64,000 nucleotides of DNA from SPCO01 sp964579825. GTDB taxonomy: Bacteria; Chloroflexota; Limnocylindria; Limnocylindrales; CSP1-4. Positions within the stretch are counted from its first letter, which is position 1. Every line of letters begins with the position of its first letter. Shown piece after piece: positions 1 through 8,557 of this stretch. A model generated the notes under the pieces. That model had not been told where the DNA came from. It saw only the letters and a program-made list of their open reading frames with translations, and made no database searches. The stretch lies in assembly GCA_964579825.1 (NCBI GenBank), contig CAZOHT010000004.1, forward strand, positions 56,674 to 120,673, given 5' to 3'. Position numbers and translations under genes: made by a program.

Positions 1-1020
1 GCGGACATCCTCGTGGGGGACGGGATCCGCCGGATGGACGTGGTGATCCTCGACCATGACGGTCGGCTGCCGGCGCCAGACCCGTCGCCCCCGTTGGCGC
101 CGCGCCTGGAACCCTTCGACGGTTCGAGGCTGGCGGGCCTCCCGCCGGGCCCGTTCCTCCAGGCCGACGGCGCGATCGTCGCGCTCGACGCGGCCGGTGG
201 CCCGCCACTGGACGACACCGGTGCCTGGCTGGACGTGGATGCGTCCGGCGGTGATCGAAGCCCGACGTCGTTCGTGGCGCGGACCTACCAGCCGGGGACG
301 ACGCACCTGGGTGTCGCGCTGCCGGCGTACTCGACCGTCCGGACCGCCTCCGTCCGCCGCCTCGCCCCGCTCGGCGACGCGTCCCCACGAGACCGCCAGA
401 ACGCCATCGGGTCGTTGGCCCCGATCTCGTTCGTCGCGTTCAGTCCCCGCGTCGGCGAGACCTGGCGACCCGGTGTGTACGCCATGTCCGTGGCGTGGGA
501 CGACGAGGACGGCCCGCACGACCGGACGTGGCACGTCGAATTGCGCCCAGGCCCACTCCCGGCCACGCCGGTGATGTTGTCGGCGACGCGGGCGTGGGCG
601 CGGTTCGTCGGGTCCTCGGGCGTCCTGCTCGGCTCGACCGGAGGCCTCACGGCGCCGGATCCACTGGGCATCCGGCTGCTGGACATCGCGCCACAGATCG
701 ACCCGGGCTACCCGGGGCTGAGTGGCACCGACGTCATCGGCTGCGGGGCCACGATCATCCGCGGCCGGCCCGAGGTCATCGGCATCGTCGACCGGCCGGA
801 CCAGGCACTCGCGCCGGTCGCGGCACGGGTCCTGTATCCGTTCCCTGACGTCGGCCCACTCGAGATCCTGACGGCCTCGGGTGCGGTGCCCGGCCTGACC
901 CTCGTCGCACCGGTGGTCACCGCCGAGTTCGGCGGCCAGGCGTCCTACGGGTTCCGGGCCGGCACGGACCAGGACGCCCCGGGCTACACCATCTGCATCG
1001 GCATGATCGCCCCAGGCTGA
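1..1020 (+). CDS. Hypothetical protein, 5' end cut by the window edge
   Basis: The reading frame is open from the first base to a TGA at 1018-1020, so the gene probably begins upstream; the first in-window start codons are GTG at 13 and ATG at 34. I do not recognise a family. The roughly 335 visible residues are rich in Pro, Gly, Asp and Ala, with no transmembrane segment. The end carries a possible trypsin-like S1/protease-fold flavour (GLSGTDVIGCGATIIRGRPEVIGIVD), but no catalytic triad can be assigned. It lies 27 bp upstream of the deaminase gene on the same strand, although that gene has its own promoter-like hexamer. Codon usage looks like that of the neighbours. The coding call is confident; the function is unknown. 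Confidence 0.7.
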   Translation, partial: ADILVGDGIRRMDVVILDHDGRLPAPDPSPPLAPRLEPFDGSRLAGLPPGPFLQADGAIVALDAAGGPPLDDTGAWLDVDASGGDRSPTSFVARTYQPGTTHLGVALPAYSTVRTASVRRLAPLGDASPRDRQNAIGSLAPISFVAFSPRVGETWRPGVYAMSVAWDDEDGPHDRTWHVELRPGPLPATPVMLSATRAWARFVGSSGVLLGSTGGLTAPDPLGIRLLDIAPQIDPGYPGLSGTDVIGCGATIIRGRPEVIGIVDRPDQALAPVAARVLYPFPDVGPLEILTASGAVPGLTLVAPVVTAEFGGQASYGFRAGTDQDAPGYTICIGMIAPG

Positions 1021-1034
1021 TGGACGCGGTCGGC

Positions 1035-1040
1035 TAGACT
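1035..1040 (+). promoter_or_regulatory. -10 hexamer TAGACT, leaderless geometry
   Basis: TAGACT ends 7 nt before the ATG at 1048, so transcription would start at or next to the start codon. No Shine-Dalgarno sequence and no clear -35 box are visible. Confidence 0.6.
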
Positions 1041-1047
1041 GGCGGCG

Positions 1048-2103
1048 ATGTCGCGTCTCCTCTCGCGCAAGGTCCCACTCGCCGAGCTCCATTGCCACCT
1101 TGGCGGTGCCGTGACCCCTTCGATCATGTGGGGCATCGCCCACTCGCAGGGGATCAAGCTCCCGACCAAGGACTACTGGGAGTTCCGCGACATGATCACC
1201 GTGTCGCCACGCCGGAACCGCTCGTTCGACGGCTACCTGCAGCTCTTCCACTGGACCGAGCTCATCCAGAGTTCACCGCTGGCCGTGGAGCGAGCCGTCT
1301 ACGAGGTGGTCGGCGGTGGCTACCGCAAGAACAACGTCACCACCATGGAACTCCGCTTCAACCCGATGAAGCGAAACCGCGGCGGCGAGCAGGACCTCGA
1401 TCACATCATCGCGGCGGCCGTCCGAGGCATGGACAAGGCGACGCTCGAGTATCCGGTCAAGCCCGGTCTCATCTTCTGCCTGGATCGCGCGTTCCCGTTC
1501 GAGTTGAACGAGATCATCGCGGAGAAGGCGATCAGCTGGCGCGATCGCGGGGTCGTCGGGATCGATATCGCCGGTCCAGAATCCTCGACCTTCCGCGTCG
1601 CCGACTACCGGCGCCTGTTCCGGCGCGCTCGCCAGTACGGCCTGGGCCTGACGGTCCACACCGGCGAATCCGGCCCGGCCGACGAGGTCGCCCGCGTCGT
1701 CGAGCAGCTGGAGCCGGACCGGATCGGTCACGGCGTGAAGGCTGCGTACGATCCCCGGGCGATGGACATGATCCGCGAGCGCGGCATCGTGCTGGAGATC
1801 TGCCCCACGTCCAACCTGAACACGCGGGTCGTGTCCGGCTGGGACGAGTTCCGCTGGATCTTCGATACCTTCCGGCGCAACGAGGTCCGGTTCACGATCA
1901 ACACGGACGGGCCGGAGATGCTCAAGACCTACATCCGCGACGAGATGGCGCAGCTCGGGCGACTCGGGATCCTGACCGTCGGCGACCAGGAGGACGCGGC
2001 CGCGACGTCGCTGGCGGCCTCCTTCGTCCCGAATGTCAGCGACGTCCCCGCGCCACGCCTCGAACCGGCCGCGCGCACGGTCGTGGAGCGCGAGGAAGCC
2101 TAG
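1048..2103 (+). CDS. Adenosine deaminase family metal-dependent hydrolase
   Basis: A 351-aa TIM-barrel hydrolase of the adenosine/AMP deaminase family, the usual length for bacterial Add. Metal ligands are visible as His15-Cys-His17 near the N-terminus, VHTGE (His204, catalytic Glu207), RIGHG and the NTD motif with Asp287. Members hydrolyse an amino group from adenosine or a related purine in the cytoplasm. Here the usual NTDDP reads NTDGP (Gly288): the second Asp, which contacts the purine in classical adenosine deaminase, is missing, so the substrate may not be adenosine itself. The start is the ATG right after the TAGACT hexamer. The gene converges on the regulator at 2100 and the two stop codons overlap in a CTAG. 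Confidence 0.85.
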   Translation: MSRLLSRKVPLAELHCHLGGAVTPSIMWGIAHSQGIKLPTKDYWEFRDMITVSPRRNRSFDGYLQLFHWTELIQSSPLAVERAVYEVVGGGYRKNNVTTMELRFNPMKRNRGGEQDLDHIIAAAVRGMDKATLEYPVKPGLIFCLDRAFPFELNEIIAEKAISWRDRGVVGIDIAGPESSTFRVADYRRLFRRARQYGLGLTVHTGESGPADEVARVVEQLEPDRIGHGVKAAYDPRAMDMIRERGIVLEICPTSNLNTRVVSGWDEFRWIFDTFRRNEVRFTINTDGPEMLKTYIRDEMAQLGRLGILTVGDQEDAAATSLAASFVPNVSDVPAPRLEPAARTVVEREEA

Positions 2104-2831
2104 TCCGCGCTGTCCGCGCGTTCGGAGATCGTGTAGGAGCAGCAGCGATCGCCCGCCGCGATGTGGGTCTCGCGGACGACATCGGCGCAGAGGACCTCGC
2201 GGAACAGGTCCAGCTCGGCCTGGCAGGCCGACGGCGTCCCCTTGGCCACGTGATAGATGGCGCAGTTGTGCTCACGCAGCAGGATCGTGCCGTCCGGGCG
2301 GACGAGGCTCTCCGCGAGGTACCCCTGGGCCGCCTGGACCTCGGCCAGGCCGCGGACGCGGTCCTCGATCGGCGCGTCCGCCGGCACTCGATCCGCCAGC
2401 TGGTCGCGGACCCGGTCGCTCAGCTGACGACGTCGAGCCGCGAAGACCTCCTCGATGAGCTCGTCGCCCCCGACCGCCCCGATCGCGGACAGCAGGCCAC
2501 TGGCGAGCGCGTCGTAGGTCGAGGGGAAGAGGTCCTGCGCATCCGGGGTGACGTCGTACAGGTGGCGCGGCCGTCCGACGCCGTGCTTCACGGTCTGGCG
2601 GCTCACGAGGTTCGCGTCCTCCAGGGCCCGGAGCTGCTGCAGGACGCCGGTCCGGCTGGCCCCGAGGCGCGTCGCCAACTGATCGGGTGAGCTCGGTCCG
2701 TCCATCCGCAGCCGGATCAACAGGTCGCGGCGAAGCCCGGACGGACCGCCGGACGGACCGGCCGGGTTCGAGTCATGGACCGCGTCAGGACGGTGGCGCG
2801 CGTCGTCGATCGCTGCCGTGGGCTCGGACAT
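2100..2831 (-). CDS. SufR-like winged-helix regulator with C-terminal cysteine cluster
   Basis: A 243-aa protein with an ArsR/DeoR-type winged helix at about residues 35-95 (RRDLLIRLRMDGPSSPDQLA, then the recognition helix GASRTGVLQQLRALED). The C-terminal half holds regularly spaced cysteines in the pattern C-x12-C-x11-C-x14-C-C. SufR, the repressor of suf iron-sulfur assembly genes, has four cysteines near its C-terminus with similar but not identical spacing that bind a [4Fe-4S] cluster. I therefore read this as a SufR-family Fe-S or redox sensing repressor. No suf genes lie in the window, so its targets are elsewhere or it has another role. It is divergent from the acyl-CoA dehydrogenase at 2900, with only 68 bp between their starts, so it could control that gene. 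The ATG start sits 6 nt after a TAGCCT hexamer. Confidence 0.72.
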   Translation of the reverse strand: MSEPTAAIDDARHRPDAVHDSNPAGPSGGPSGLRRDLLIRLRMDGPSSPDQLATRLGASRTGVLQQLRALEDANLVSRQTVKHGVGRPRHLYDVTPDAQDLFPSTYDALASGLLSAIGAVGGDELIEEVFAARRRQLSDRVRDQLADRVPADAPIEDRVRGLAEVQAAQGYLAESLVRPDGTILLREHNCAIYHVAKGTPSACQAELDLFREVLCADVVRETHIAAGDRCCSYTISERADSAD

Positions 2832-2837
2832 GCCCGA

Positions 2838-2843
2838 AGGCTA
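2838..2843 (-). promoter_or_regulatory. -10 hexamer TAGCCT for the SufR-like gene
   Basis: On the minus strand TAGCCT is followed by 6 nt and then the ATG at 2831, the same spacing as at other genes in the window. Confidence 0.6.
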
Positions 2844-2887
2844 GCATCGGTCGGCGGGAAGCGCTGTCGGGGCCGATGCGGCCGGAC

Positions 2888-2893
2888 TAGACT
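2888..2893 (+). promoter_or_regulatory. -10 hexamer TAGACT for the acyl-CoA dehydrogenase
   Basis: TAGACT is followed by 6 nt and then the ATG at 2900. It lies 45 bp from the oppositely oriented TAGCCT, which makes a compact divergent promoter pair. Confidence 0.6.
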
Positions 2894-2899
2894 CCAGCG

Positions 2900-4066
2900 A
2901 TGGACCTCGACCTGCCCGTCGAACACCGCCTCCTGCGCGACACGATCCGCGAGTTCATGCTCGACGAGGTGGCCCCGGCGATCGAGGCACACGAGCGCGA
3001 ACGCCGCTTCCCGAGCGAGATCGTCCGGCGCATCGGCGAGCTCGGCTGGCTGGGCATCCCCATCCCCGAGGACGAGGGTGGGGCCGGGCTCGACACGCTC
3101 GCCTATGCCATCGCGATCGAGGAGATCGGTCGGGTCTGGGGCTCGCTCGGACTGATCGTCGCGGCCCACACGAGCCTGGGTTGCGGCCCGCTCCACCTGG
3201 CCGGTTCCCAGGCGCAGAAGGACCGCTTCCTCGTGCCGATGGCGCGCGGCGAGGTCATCGGGGCGTATGGACTCACCGAGCCGGGTGCGGGCAGCGATTC
3301 GGGCGGTACGCGGACGACCGCACGGCACGAGGACGGGCCGGACGGCGGGACCTGGGTCATCGACGGCACCAAGCGATTCATCACGAACGCCGGCCAGGCC
3401 GGGACCTACATCGTGACGGCCCGGACAGGGACCCGCGACGACGGTGGCGCCGAGATCAGCGCGTTCATCGTCCCGGCCGACACGCCCGGCTTCTCGGTCG
3501 GTCGCCTCGAGGAAAAGCTCGGCCTCCACGCGTCGGCGACCGGCGAGCTGCGGTTCGAGGGCGCCCGGGTCCCGGCCGCCAACCTGCTGGGCGAGCAGGG
3601 GAGCGGCTTCAAGACGTTCCTCAAGATCCTCGACGGCGGCCGGATCAGCATCGGGGCGCTGGCCGTGGGCCTCGCCCAGGCGGCCCTGGATGCGAGCATC
3701 CCCTACGCGCAGACACGCGAGCAGTTCGGCCGACCGATCGGTTCCTTCCAGGGCGTCGCCTTCATGATCGCCGACATGGCGACCGAGATCGAGGCGGCCC
3801 GCGCGCTCGTCTGGAGGTCGGCCTGGCTGAAGGATCAGGGCCGCGACTACGGGCTGGTCGCCGCGCAGGCCAAGCTGTTCGCCTCGGAGGTCAGCTCGCG
3901 GGCGACGAATCACGCCATCCAGATCCACGGCGGTTATGGGTACGTGACGGACTTCCCCGTCGAGCGCTACCTGCGCGACGCGAAGCTGACCGAGATCGGC
4001 GAGGGGACCAGCCAGATCCAGCGCCTCGTCATCGCCCGGCGGATCCTGGGGCTCCGGGTCCTCTAG
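2900..4066 (+). CDS. Acyl-CoA dehydrogenase
   Basis: A 388-aa FAD-dependent acyl-CoA dehydrogenase of normal length. It catalyses alpha,beta-dehydrogenation of an acyl-CoA thioester, passing electrons to ETF. The helical N-terminal domain starts at once (MDLDLPVEHRLLRDTIREF). The FAD-binding signature YGLTEPGAGSDSGG lies near residue 118, a second ACDH signature QIHGGYGYVTDFPVERYLRD follows, and the C-terminal GEGTSQIQR carries the likely catalytic base Glu368. Residue choice resembles short-chain or branched-chain enzymes, but substrate cannot be fixed. It ends 3 bp before the stop of the oppositely oriented sortase gene. The divergent SufR-like regulator suggests possible redox or iron control (inference). 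Confidence 0.9.
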   Translation: MDLDLPVEHRLLRDTIREFMLDEVAPAIEAHERERRFPSEIVRRIGELGWLGIPIPEDEGGAGLDTLAYAIAIEEIGRVWGSLGLIVAAHTSLGCGPLHLAGSQAQKDRFLVPMARGEVIGAYGLTEPGAGSDSGGTRTTARHEDGPDGGTWVIDGTKRFITNAGQAGTYIVTARTGTRDDGGAEISAFIVPADTPGFSVGRLEEKLGLHASATGELRFEGARVPAANLLGEQGSGFKTFLKILDGGRISIGALAVGLAQAALDASIPYAQTREQFGRPIGSFQGVAFMIADMATEIEAARALVWRSAWLKDQGRDYGLVAAQAKLFASEVSSRATNHAIQIHGGYGYVTDFPVERYLRDAKLTEIGEGTSQIQRLVIARRILGLRVL

Positions 4067-4069
4067 CGG

Positions 4070-4819
4070 TCAGTCCGTGCGGACGAGGCGGACGACGAGC
4101 CGGAACTGGCTCTTCGCCCCGACGCACGTCTGCAGCGTGAGGCTCGGGGCCGACTGGCCCGCGTAGGCCCAGGCGCCCTTGTCCGGCGTGGTGACCCGCC
4201 ACCAGCGGACCTTGTACGTGTGGACCACGCCGTCGTTGCCGGCGTAGTGCAGGACCATGCCCTTGCGAAGGCGACCGGAGACGTACGCGTCGTGGAGCGG
4301 CCTGAACACGCTGTGGGCGTGACCGAACAGGTACACGTTGTTCGAGCCCGCACAGCCCCAGCGGTACACGCGGTCGCCCGGATAGGCCTTGCTCGTGCAG
4401 GCGAAGAACGAGATCGACCTGCTGATGCCCAGGCTCGGGATCCAGACGTGGTTGCGGCCGCGATAGGACGTGGCCGCGGCGTCCGCACCGGACCCGGTCG
4501 AGTCGGTCGTGGCCTTCGGGACCGCCACAGCCTTGGCGACGGGGACATCTGGCGTCGGCGGCCTGACCGCGACCTGCGGCTCGTCGAGCGACGGCTCGCG
4601 GTGGGCCAGCTCGACCCGGAGCCACGCGGCAGGCGGCGCGGTCGGATCAGCGGCGCGACCGGGCGCCCGCGGCGCAGCCCGCTGGTCCGTGCCGCCGAGG
4701 ACGCCACCATCGTTTCCGGCATCGCGGGCGATGGCGGGCGTGGCCGAGCCGGAGATGAGTGCGATCGCCAGCAGGAAGGACGGCGTCGCGAGGCGGAACG
4801 AGGGTCGACGGGAGGTCAT
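4070..4819 (-). CDS. Sortase family transpeptidase, exported
   Basis: A 249-aa protein with an N-terminal signal peptide or anchor (about residues 8-31, hydrophobic FLLAIALISGSATPAIA), a low-complexity Pro/Ala linker to about residue 115, then a sortase beta-barrel. Catalytic residues are visible: LFGHAH (His167 or His169), the TLQTC motif with nucleophile Cys232, and Arg240 or Arg244 in the following strand. Sortases cleave a sorting motif on a surface protein and join it to the cell wall or a pilin; the spacing suits the class E/F type. No LPXTG-type substrate gene is next to it, so it is an orphan here. I chose the ATG at 4819 because the signal peptide follows it directly; an upstream in-frame start at 4879 would add 20 arginine-rich residues. 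The hexamer GATGCT lies 6 nt before the ATG. Confidence 0.8.
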   Translation of the reverse strand: MTSRRPSFRLATPSFLLAIALISGSATPAIARDAGNDGGVLGGTDQRAAPRAPGRAADPTAPPAAWLRVELAHREPSLDEPQVAVRPPTPDVPVAKAVAVPKATTDSTGSGADAAATSYRGRNHVWIPSLGISRSISFFACTSKAYPGDRVYRWGCAGSNNVYLFGHAHSVFRPLHDAYVSGRLRKGMVLHYAGNDGVVHTYKVRWWRVTTPDKGAWAYAGQSAPSLTLQTCVGAKSQFRLVVRLVRTD

Positions 4820-5011
4820 GGCCCGAGCATCCCGGCCGGCGCACCGGCGCACCGTGGCCCGGACGTCCGGTCGAGCCATGGGAAGGAGGAACGGTCATGG
4901 TCCGGGCCCGGGACGAAGGTCTGGTCACGTGCGCCGTGGTCCGCCCCGGTCCGGTGTGGTCGGGGGGAGTCGAGGTGTCGACGGATCTAGCGGGCGCTCG
5001 TCGGCGCCGCG
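4820..5011. other. Intergenic stretch between sortase and lipoprotein
   Basis: 192 bp of GC-rich sequence with no supported gene. It must hold the sortase promoter unless that gene is read through from the lipoprotein. I see no convincing hairpin with a T tract. Confidence 0.4.
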
Positions 5012-5494
5012 TCAGCCGCCGGTGCCGGCCGCGACCTGGAGCGCGTCCCGCAGGGCCGCCTTGAAGTCCGGCGCCCACGGTCCCTGGCCGACGAGGACGA
5101 ACGGAGAGTCGTCGATCGTCTCGAAGGTGGCCGGGTCGGTCATGAACGCTTCGACGCAGGCGTCGATCGTGCTGCGCAACCGGGTGTACGCCTCGGCGTC
5201 CCGGAAGATGTAGATCCGGATCCGGTCCACGGCCGCCTGGTCGAGGCCGCTCGCGTCGAAGCCGATGGCGGTCTGGGTCAGCGTGTGGTCCGTGCAGCCC
5301 GAGTCGCCCGAGACGAGGTCGTCGATGACGATCCCGCGGCTGACGATCTCGGCCGCGATCCCCTGGAAGTCGGCCGGAGTGGGTGCCGGCGCCGACGTCG
5401 AGATCGTGCCGCACCCGGCGACCACGGACGCCACGAGCGTCAGCACGGCCAGCGTGGTCGGGAGCGGGCCGAGTCGAGGTCGCGGGCAGGTCAC
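5012..5494 (-). CDS. Small lipoprotein of unknown function
   Basis: A 160-aa protein starting GTG-ACC-TGC, with a hydrophobic signal (TTLAVLTLVASVVAGC) whose LVASVVAGC ending fits a lipobox; the Cys would be lipidated and hold the protein on the outer face of the membrane. The mature part has two further cysteines (SGCTDH and DACVEAF), which could pair. I know no family for it. The start was chosen because a TAGCCT hexamer lies 7 nt upstream of this GTG; an in-frame ATG at 5542 would add 16 residues before the signal. It sits 66 bp downstream of the stop of the VWA operon, but has its own promoter-like box. Confidence 0.7.
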   Translation of the reverse strand: MTCPRPRLGPLPTTLAVLTLVASVVAGCGTISTSAPAPTPADFQGIAAEIVSRGIVIDDLVSGDSGCTDHTLTQTAIGFDASGLDQAAVDRIRIYIFRDAEAYTRLRSTIDACVEAFMTDPATFETIDDSPFVLVGQGPWAPDFKAALRDALQVAAGTGG

Positions 5495-5501
5495 GGGCCG
5501 G

Positions 5502-5507
5502 AGGCTA
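5502..5507 (-). promoter_or_regulatory. -10 hexamer TAGCCT for the lipoprotein
   Basis: On the minus strand TAGCCT plus 7 nt leads to the GTG at 5494. It decides the start codon of that gene. Confidence 0.55.
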
Positions 5508-5560
5508 TCACCGACCGCAGCGACGTGCCGCGAGCGGGCCACCGAACGATGCGACGCCAG

Positions 5561-8557
5561 TCAGCGCTCTCGAGCGCGGCGCTTGGCCTCGCGGAGGCGG
5601 GCCATCGTGTCAGTGTCGGCCGGGGTCGTCGGCCCGGGGGTGGCTGGTGTCGTCGGCTCGGTCCGGGCGAGCGTGGGTTCCGGAGCCGGTGGCTGGACAG
5701 GAGTCGATGCCTGGGCCGGCGTCGATGCCTGGGCCGGCGTCGATGCCTGGGCCGGCGTCGATCCCTGGGCCGGCGGCGCCGTCGTCGTCACGACCGGCGC
5801 GGCCGTGGCGACCGATGTCGCGTCCGCGCGCATCGCCGATCGAGCGGCACTCCCGGTCCGACCGCGGGCCGCCAGCAGGCCCTCGTTCGTGGCCGTCCGC
5901 GGGGCGCGCCGTCCCCGTCGCCCGCCGAGTGATGTGACCCAGCCGCGGGCCGACGCCAGTTCGCGACGCCCGATGGAGACGCGCCGGAGGGCGATGTCGA
6001 GCGGCCACAGCAACAGCGCCAGGACGAGCAGCAGCGGCCACAGGTCCGTATACCGGCTGGTGACGGTCAGGTCGCGGATCCACGGGTCCTTGGCGGTCAG
6101 GATCTCGCCGCCGCCGGTCGCGTTGCGCAGGGCGGCCAGGAACGGCTCGTTGGCGCCCAGCAGTCGGTACTCGGCCGAGGTGGGCGCCACCAGCCCGATC
6201 GTCCGCCCGAGCGGCGACGTCCCTGGCTTGATCTGGGTCACGCGCACGGCATAGGCGCCTGGATCGACCTCGCCCAACGGCGCCTCGTAGACGCCCGGGG
6301 CGACCTGGACGAGGTCCACGTTGACCGGCTCGAGCCCCGGTCCCACGACGACCGCGCTGGTGGAATAGAAGTCGCGGGCCGAACCGTCCGCCTCGACGCT
6401 CTCGACGTGCAGCGTCGTCTTGCCGCCGACGGAGTCGAACGTGGCTTCGATGCCATCGGTCTCCTCGCCCGGGAACGTCCAGCTCACCATCTGGCTGAAG
6501 AAGCGCGAGAAGTCCTTCCAGGGCAGCCAGTCCTTGGCCCAGCGGCCCGTGGAGTCGGACGTCCAGGCGACGGACCGGCCGAGGCCGTACTGCCACTGCG
6601 CCAGGAGCGGGTCGTCGCGGCTGGTGACGAGGACGGTCTGGGCGGCCGGCTTGGCCGTCGTCCCGTTGTAGCCGAGCAACCTCGGGAGCCCGTCGTCGAG
6701 GCCACGCAGGATCGGCGACGAGGAGGTCAGGATCGGGAAGAACGGCTCCTCGACGATCTGCTCGCCGGAGACCTGCTGGGTCTCCTTGAGGAAGATGTCC
6801 GGGATGCTGGCGGGGTTGTTCGCGGCGTAGAAGCGGCCGCCGCCCTTGGTCGCGAGGCCTTCGAGGAACGGGTTGGATCCGCCGCCGGCGCCGACCGTCG
6901 AGAGGGTGATCCCGTCGGCTTTCATCTTGGCCAGGATCGCGTCGTACTGGCCGGACGACGACCAGCCGTCGGTCAGCAGGATGATGTGGCGGCGGGTCGC
7001 GGTCACGCCCTCGAGCGACTTGACCGCTTCGTCCAGCCCGGCGTAGATGTTGGTCTGGCCGTCGGCTCGCAGACCCGCGATGGAGCCCTGGAGGTCCGCC
7101 ACGTTCCCGAGCGGCTGGGTCTTGACCACCCAGTGGGCGGATTCGTTGAACGCCACGACGCCCAGCTCGTCGCGCGCGGTCATGGCCGCGGCGGCCCGCA
7201 GGATGGCCTCCTTGCCGATGTCCACCTTCTGGACACCACCGATGCCCGTGCCTCCGCCGGCCCCGTTGCCGAACGTGTTGCAGTGGCAGGCGGCCATGGA
7301 CCCGGACTGGTCGATGACGACGACGAGCGCGATGTCGGGCTGCTTCTCGCGGTCGCGGACGCCCATGTCGACCGGGAGCGTCTCCTCGAGGACGGTCTTC
7401 TGGTACCCGCCGGCGCCGTAGCTGCGCGGGCCGCCGACCATGACCAGGCCCTTGCCGAGGTCGCGCACATACACCTGCAGCGCGGCCAATTGGCGATCCG
7501 ACAGCCGGAGTCGCGGGACGTCCACCAGGACGACGCTGTCGTACGTCGCGAGGCTGGCGAAGTCGGTCGGCAGCGCCTCGGGGATGATCGTGTCGACGAG
7601 CTGGCGCTGCTCCTCGAGCGCGCCTACCAGTTCCGCGGCCACGTCGTCGTCGCCCGCGAGGACGAGGGTCCGCGGTTCGCCCTTCACGATGGTGTTGGAG
7701 TCGGCCCGGTCGTTCTGGCGGAACGTGTCGCGACCGGCCTCCACGACCGCGCGGAACGTATGGAACCCGGCTTCGGTCGGGGTCAGGTCGAACGTGACCC
7801 GGGTGATCCCGGCCGATAGTTCGACCGGCTGGGTCTTGACCAGCGCGCCATCCGCGAACAGGCGGACGGTGGCGGTCTGGACGACCGACGAGCGGATCTC
7901 CACGACGGCCTGGACCGATTCGCCCAGTCGCGCGATCGAGGGCGTCGTGAGACGTTCCACGAGGACCTCGTCTATGGCCCCGAGTCCGATCCGGCGGGTC
8001 TCGATCTGGATCCCTCGATCGGCCGCCAGCGCCGCTTCGGTCTGTCCGCCGCCGGTCGTGTCGTTGCCGTCCGACAGCAGGACGATCCGCTTCTGGGCGT
8101 CGTCCGGGAACAGGGCCGAGGCGAGCCGGAGCGCCGAGCCGATGTCGGTCGCGGACCTGACCGGCGTCGAGGCGATCCGGTCGATCTCCTCGAGACCCGA
8201 CGGCAGTCGTTCGACCAGCGCGTCCTTGCCGAAGGCGACGATGCCGGCGACGTCGTCCTCGCCCTTCTCCGTGAGCGTCTCCCGCAGGAAGGCGAGGGCG
8301 TCTTCCCGACCGGCGTTCCCGACCGAATCGGACAGGTCGACGATGAACACGGTCGCGAGCCGGTCGACCGGCAGCACCAGTTGGAAGCCCGCCAGCGCGA
8401 ACACGAGCGCGGCCAGCAGCATCGAGCGGACGAGGAGCGCCACGCGGCGCCGTCCGGCTCCCATCCGCCGACGGGCGCCGACGTGCAGGACGAACGTCAG
8501 TGCCAGCGCGGGGACGAGCAGCAGCAGGGCGAGGGGCGCGTCGAACGAGATGCCCAT
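5561..8557 (-). CDS. Large membrane protein with two von Willebrand A domains
   Basis: A 998-aa protein, last gene of the operon. Two N-terminal membrane segments (residues about 5-60) precede a first VWA-like domain beginning ATVFIVDLSDS. Then come Ig-like beta segments and a glutamine-amidotransferase-like stretch (GKGLVMVGGPRSYGAGGYQ). A second VWA domain follows with a canonical MIDAS motif, DQSGSM, near residue 420. Another membrane segment (LWPLLLVLALLLWPLDIALRR) lies near residue 860, and the tail is cytoplasmic. The tail carries four near-identical six-residue repeats of Ala-Gln-Ala-Ser-Thr-Pro type. Start: ATG at 8557, whose A overlaps the stop of the upstream gene (TGATG), which implies translational coupling. 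VWA proteins next to MoxR ATPases are usually thought to be chaperone or assembly partners; the client is unknown. Confidence 0.85.
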   Translation of the reverse strand: MGISFDAPLALLLLVPALALTFVLHVGARRRMGAGRRRVALLVRSMLLAALVFALAGFQLVLPVDRLATVFIVDLSDSVGNAGREDALAFLRETLTEKGEDDVAGIVAFGKDALVERLPSGLEEIDRIASTPVRSATDIGSALRLASALFPDDAQKRIVLLSDGNDTTGGGQTEAALAADRGIQIETRRIGLGAIDEVLVERLTTPSIARLGESVQAVVEIRSSVVQTATVRLFADGALVKTQPVELSAGITRVTFDLTPTEAGFHTFRAVVEAGRDTFRQNDRADSNTIVKGEPRTLVLAGDDDVAAELVGALEEQRQLVDTIIPEALPTDFASLATYDSVVLVDVPRLRLSDRQLAALQVYVRDLGKGLVMVGGPRSYGAGGYQKTVLEETLPVDMGVRDREKQPDIALVVVIDQSGSMAACHCNTFGNGAGGGTGIGGVQKVDIGKEAILRAAAAMTARDELGVVAFNESAHWVVKTQPLGNVADLQGSIAGLRADGQTNIYAGLDEAVKSLEGVTATRRHIILLTDGWSSSGQYDAILAKMKADGITLSTVGAGGGSNPFLEGLATKGGGRFYAANNPASIPDIFLKETQQVSGEQIVEEPFFPILTSSSPILRGLDDGLPRLLGYNGTTAKPAAQTVLVTSRDDPLLAQWQYGLGRSVAWTSDSTGRWAKDWLPWKDFSRFFSQMVSWTFPGEETDGIEATFDSVGGKTTLHVESVEADGSARDFYSTSAVVVGPGLEPVNVDLVQVAPGVYEAPLGEVDPGAYAVRVTQIKPGTSPLGRTIGLVAPTSAEYRLLGANEPFLAALRNATGGGEILTAKDPWIRDLTVTSRYTDLWPLLLVLALLLWPLDIALRRVSIGRRELASARGWVTSLGGRRGRRAPRTATNEGLLAARGRTGSAARSAMRADATSVATAAPVVTTTAPPAQGSTPAQASTPAQASTPAQASTPVQPPAPEPTLARTEPTTPATPGPTTPADTDTMARLREAKRRARER
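5703..5775. repeat. 18-bp tandem repeat, about four copies, inside the VWA gene
   Basis: The unit TCGATGCCTGGGCCGGCG repeats about four times with one variant. It encodes a Pro/Ala/Ser/Thr/Gln linker in the cytoplasmic tail of the VWA protein. Copy number is likely to vary between strains and may be collapsed in the assembly. Confidence 0.85.
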
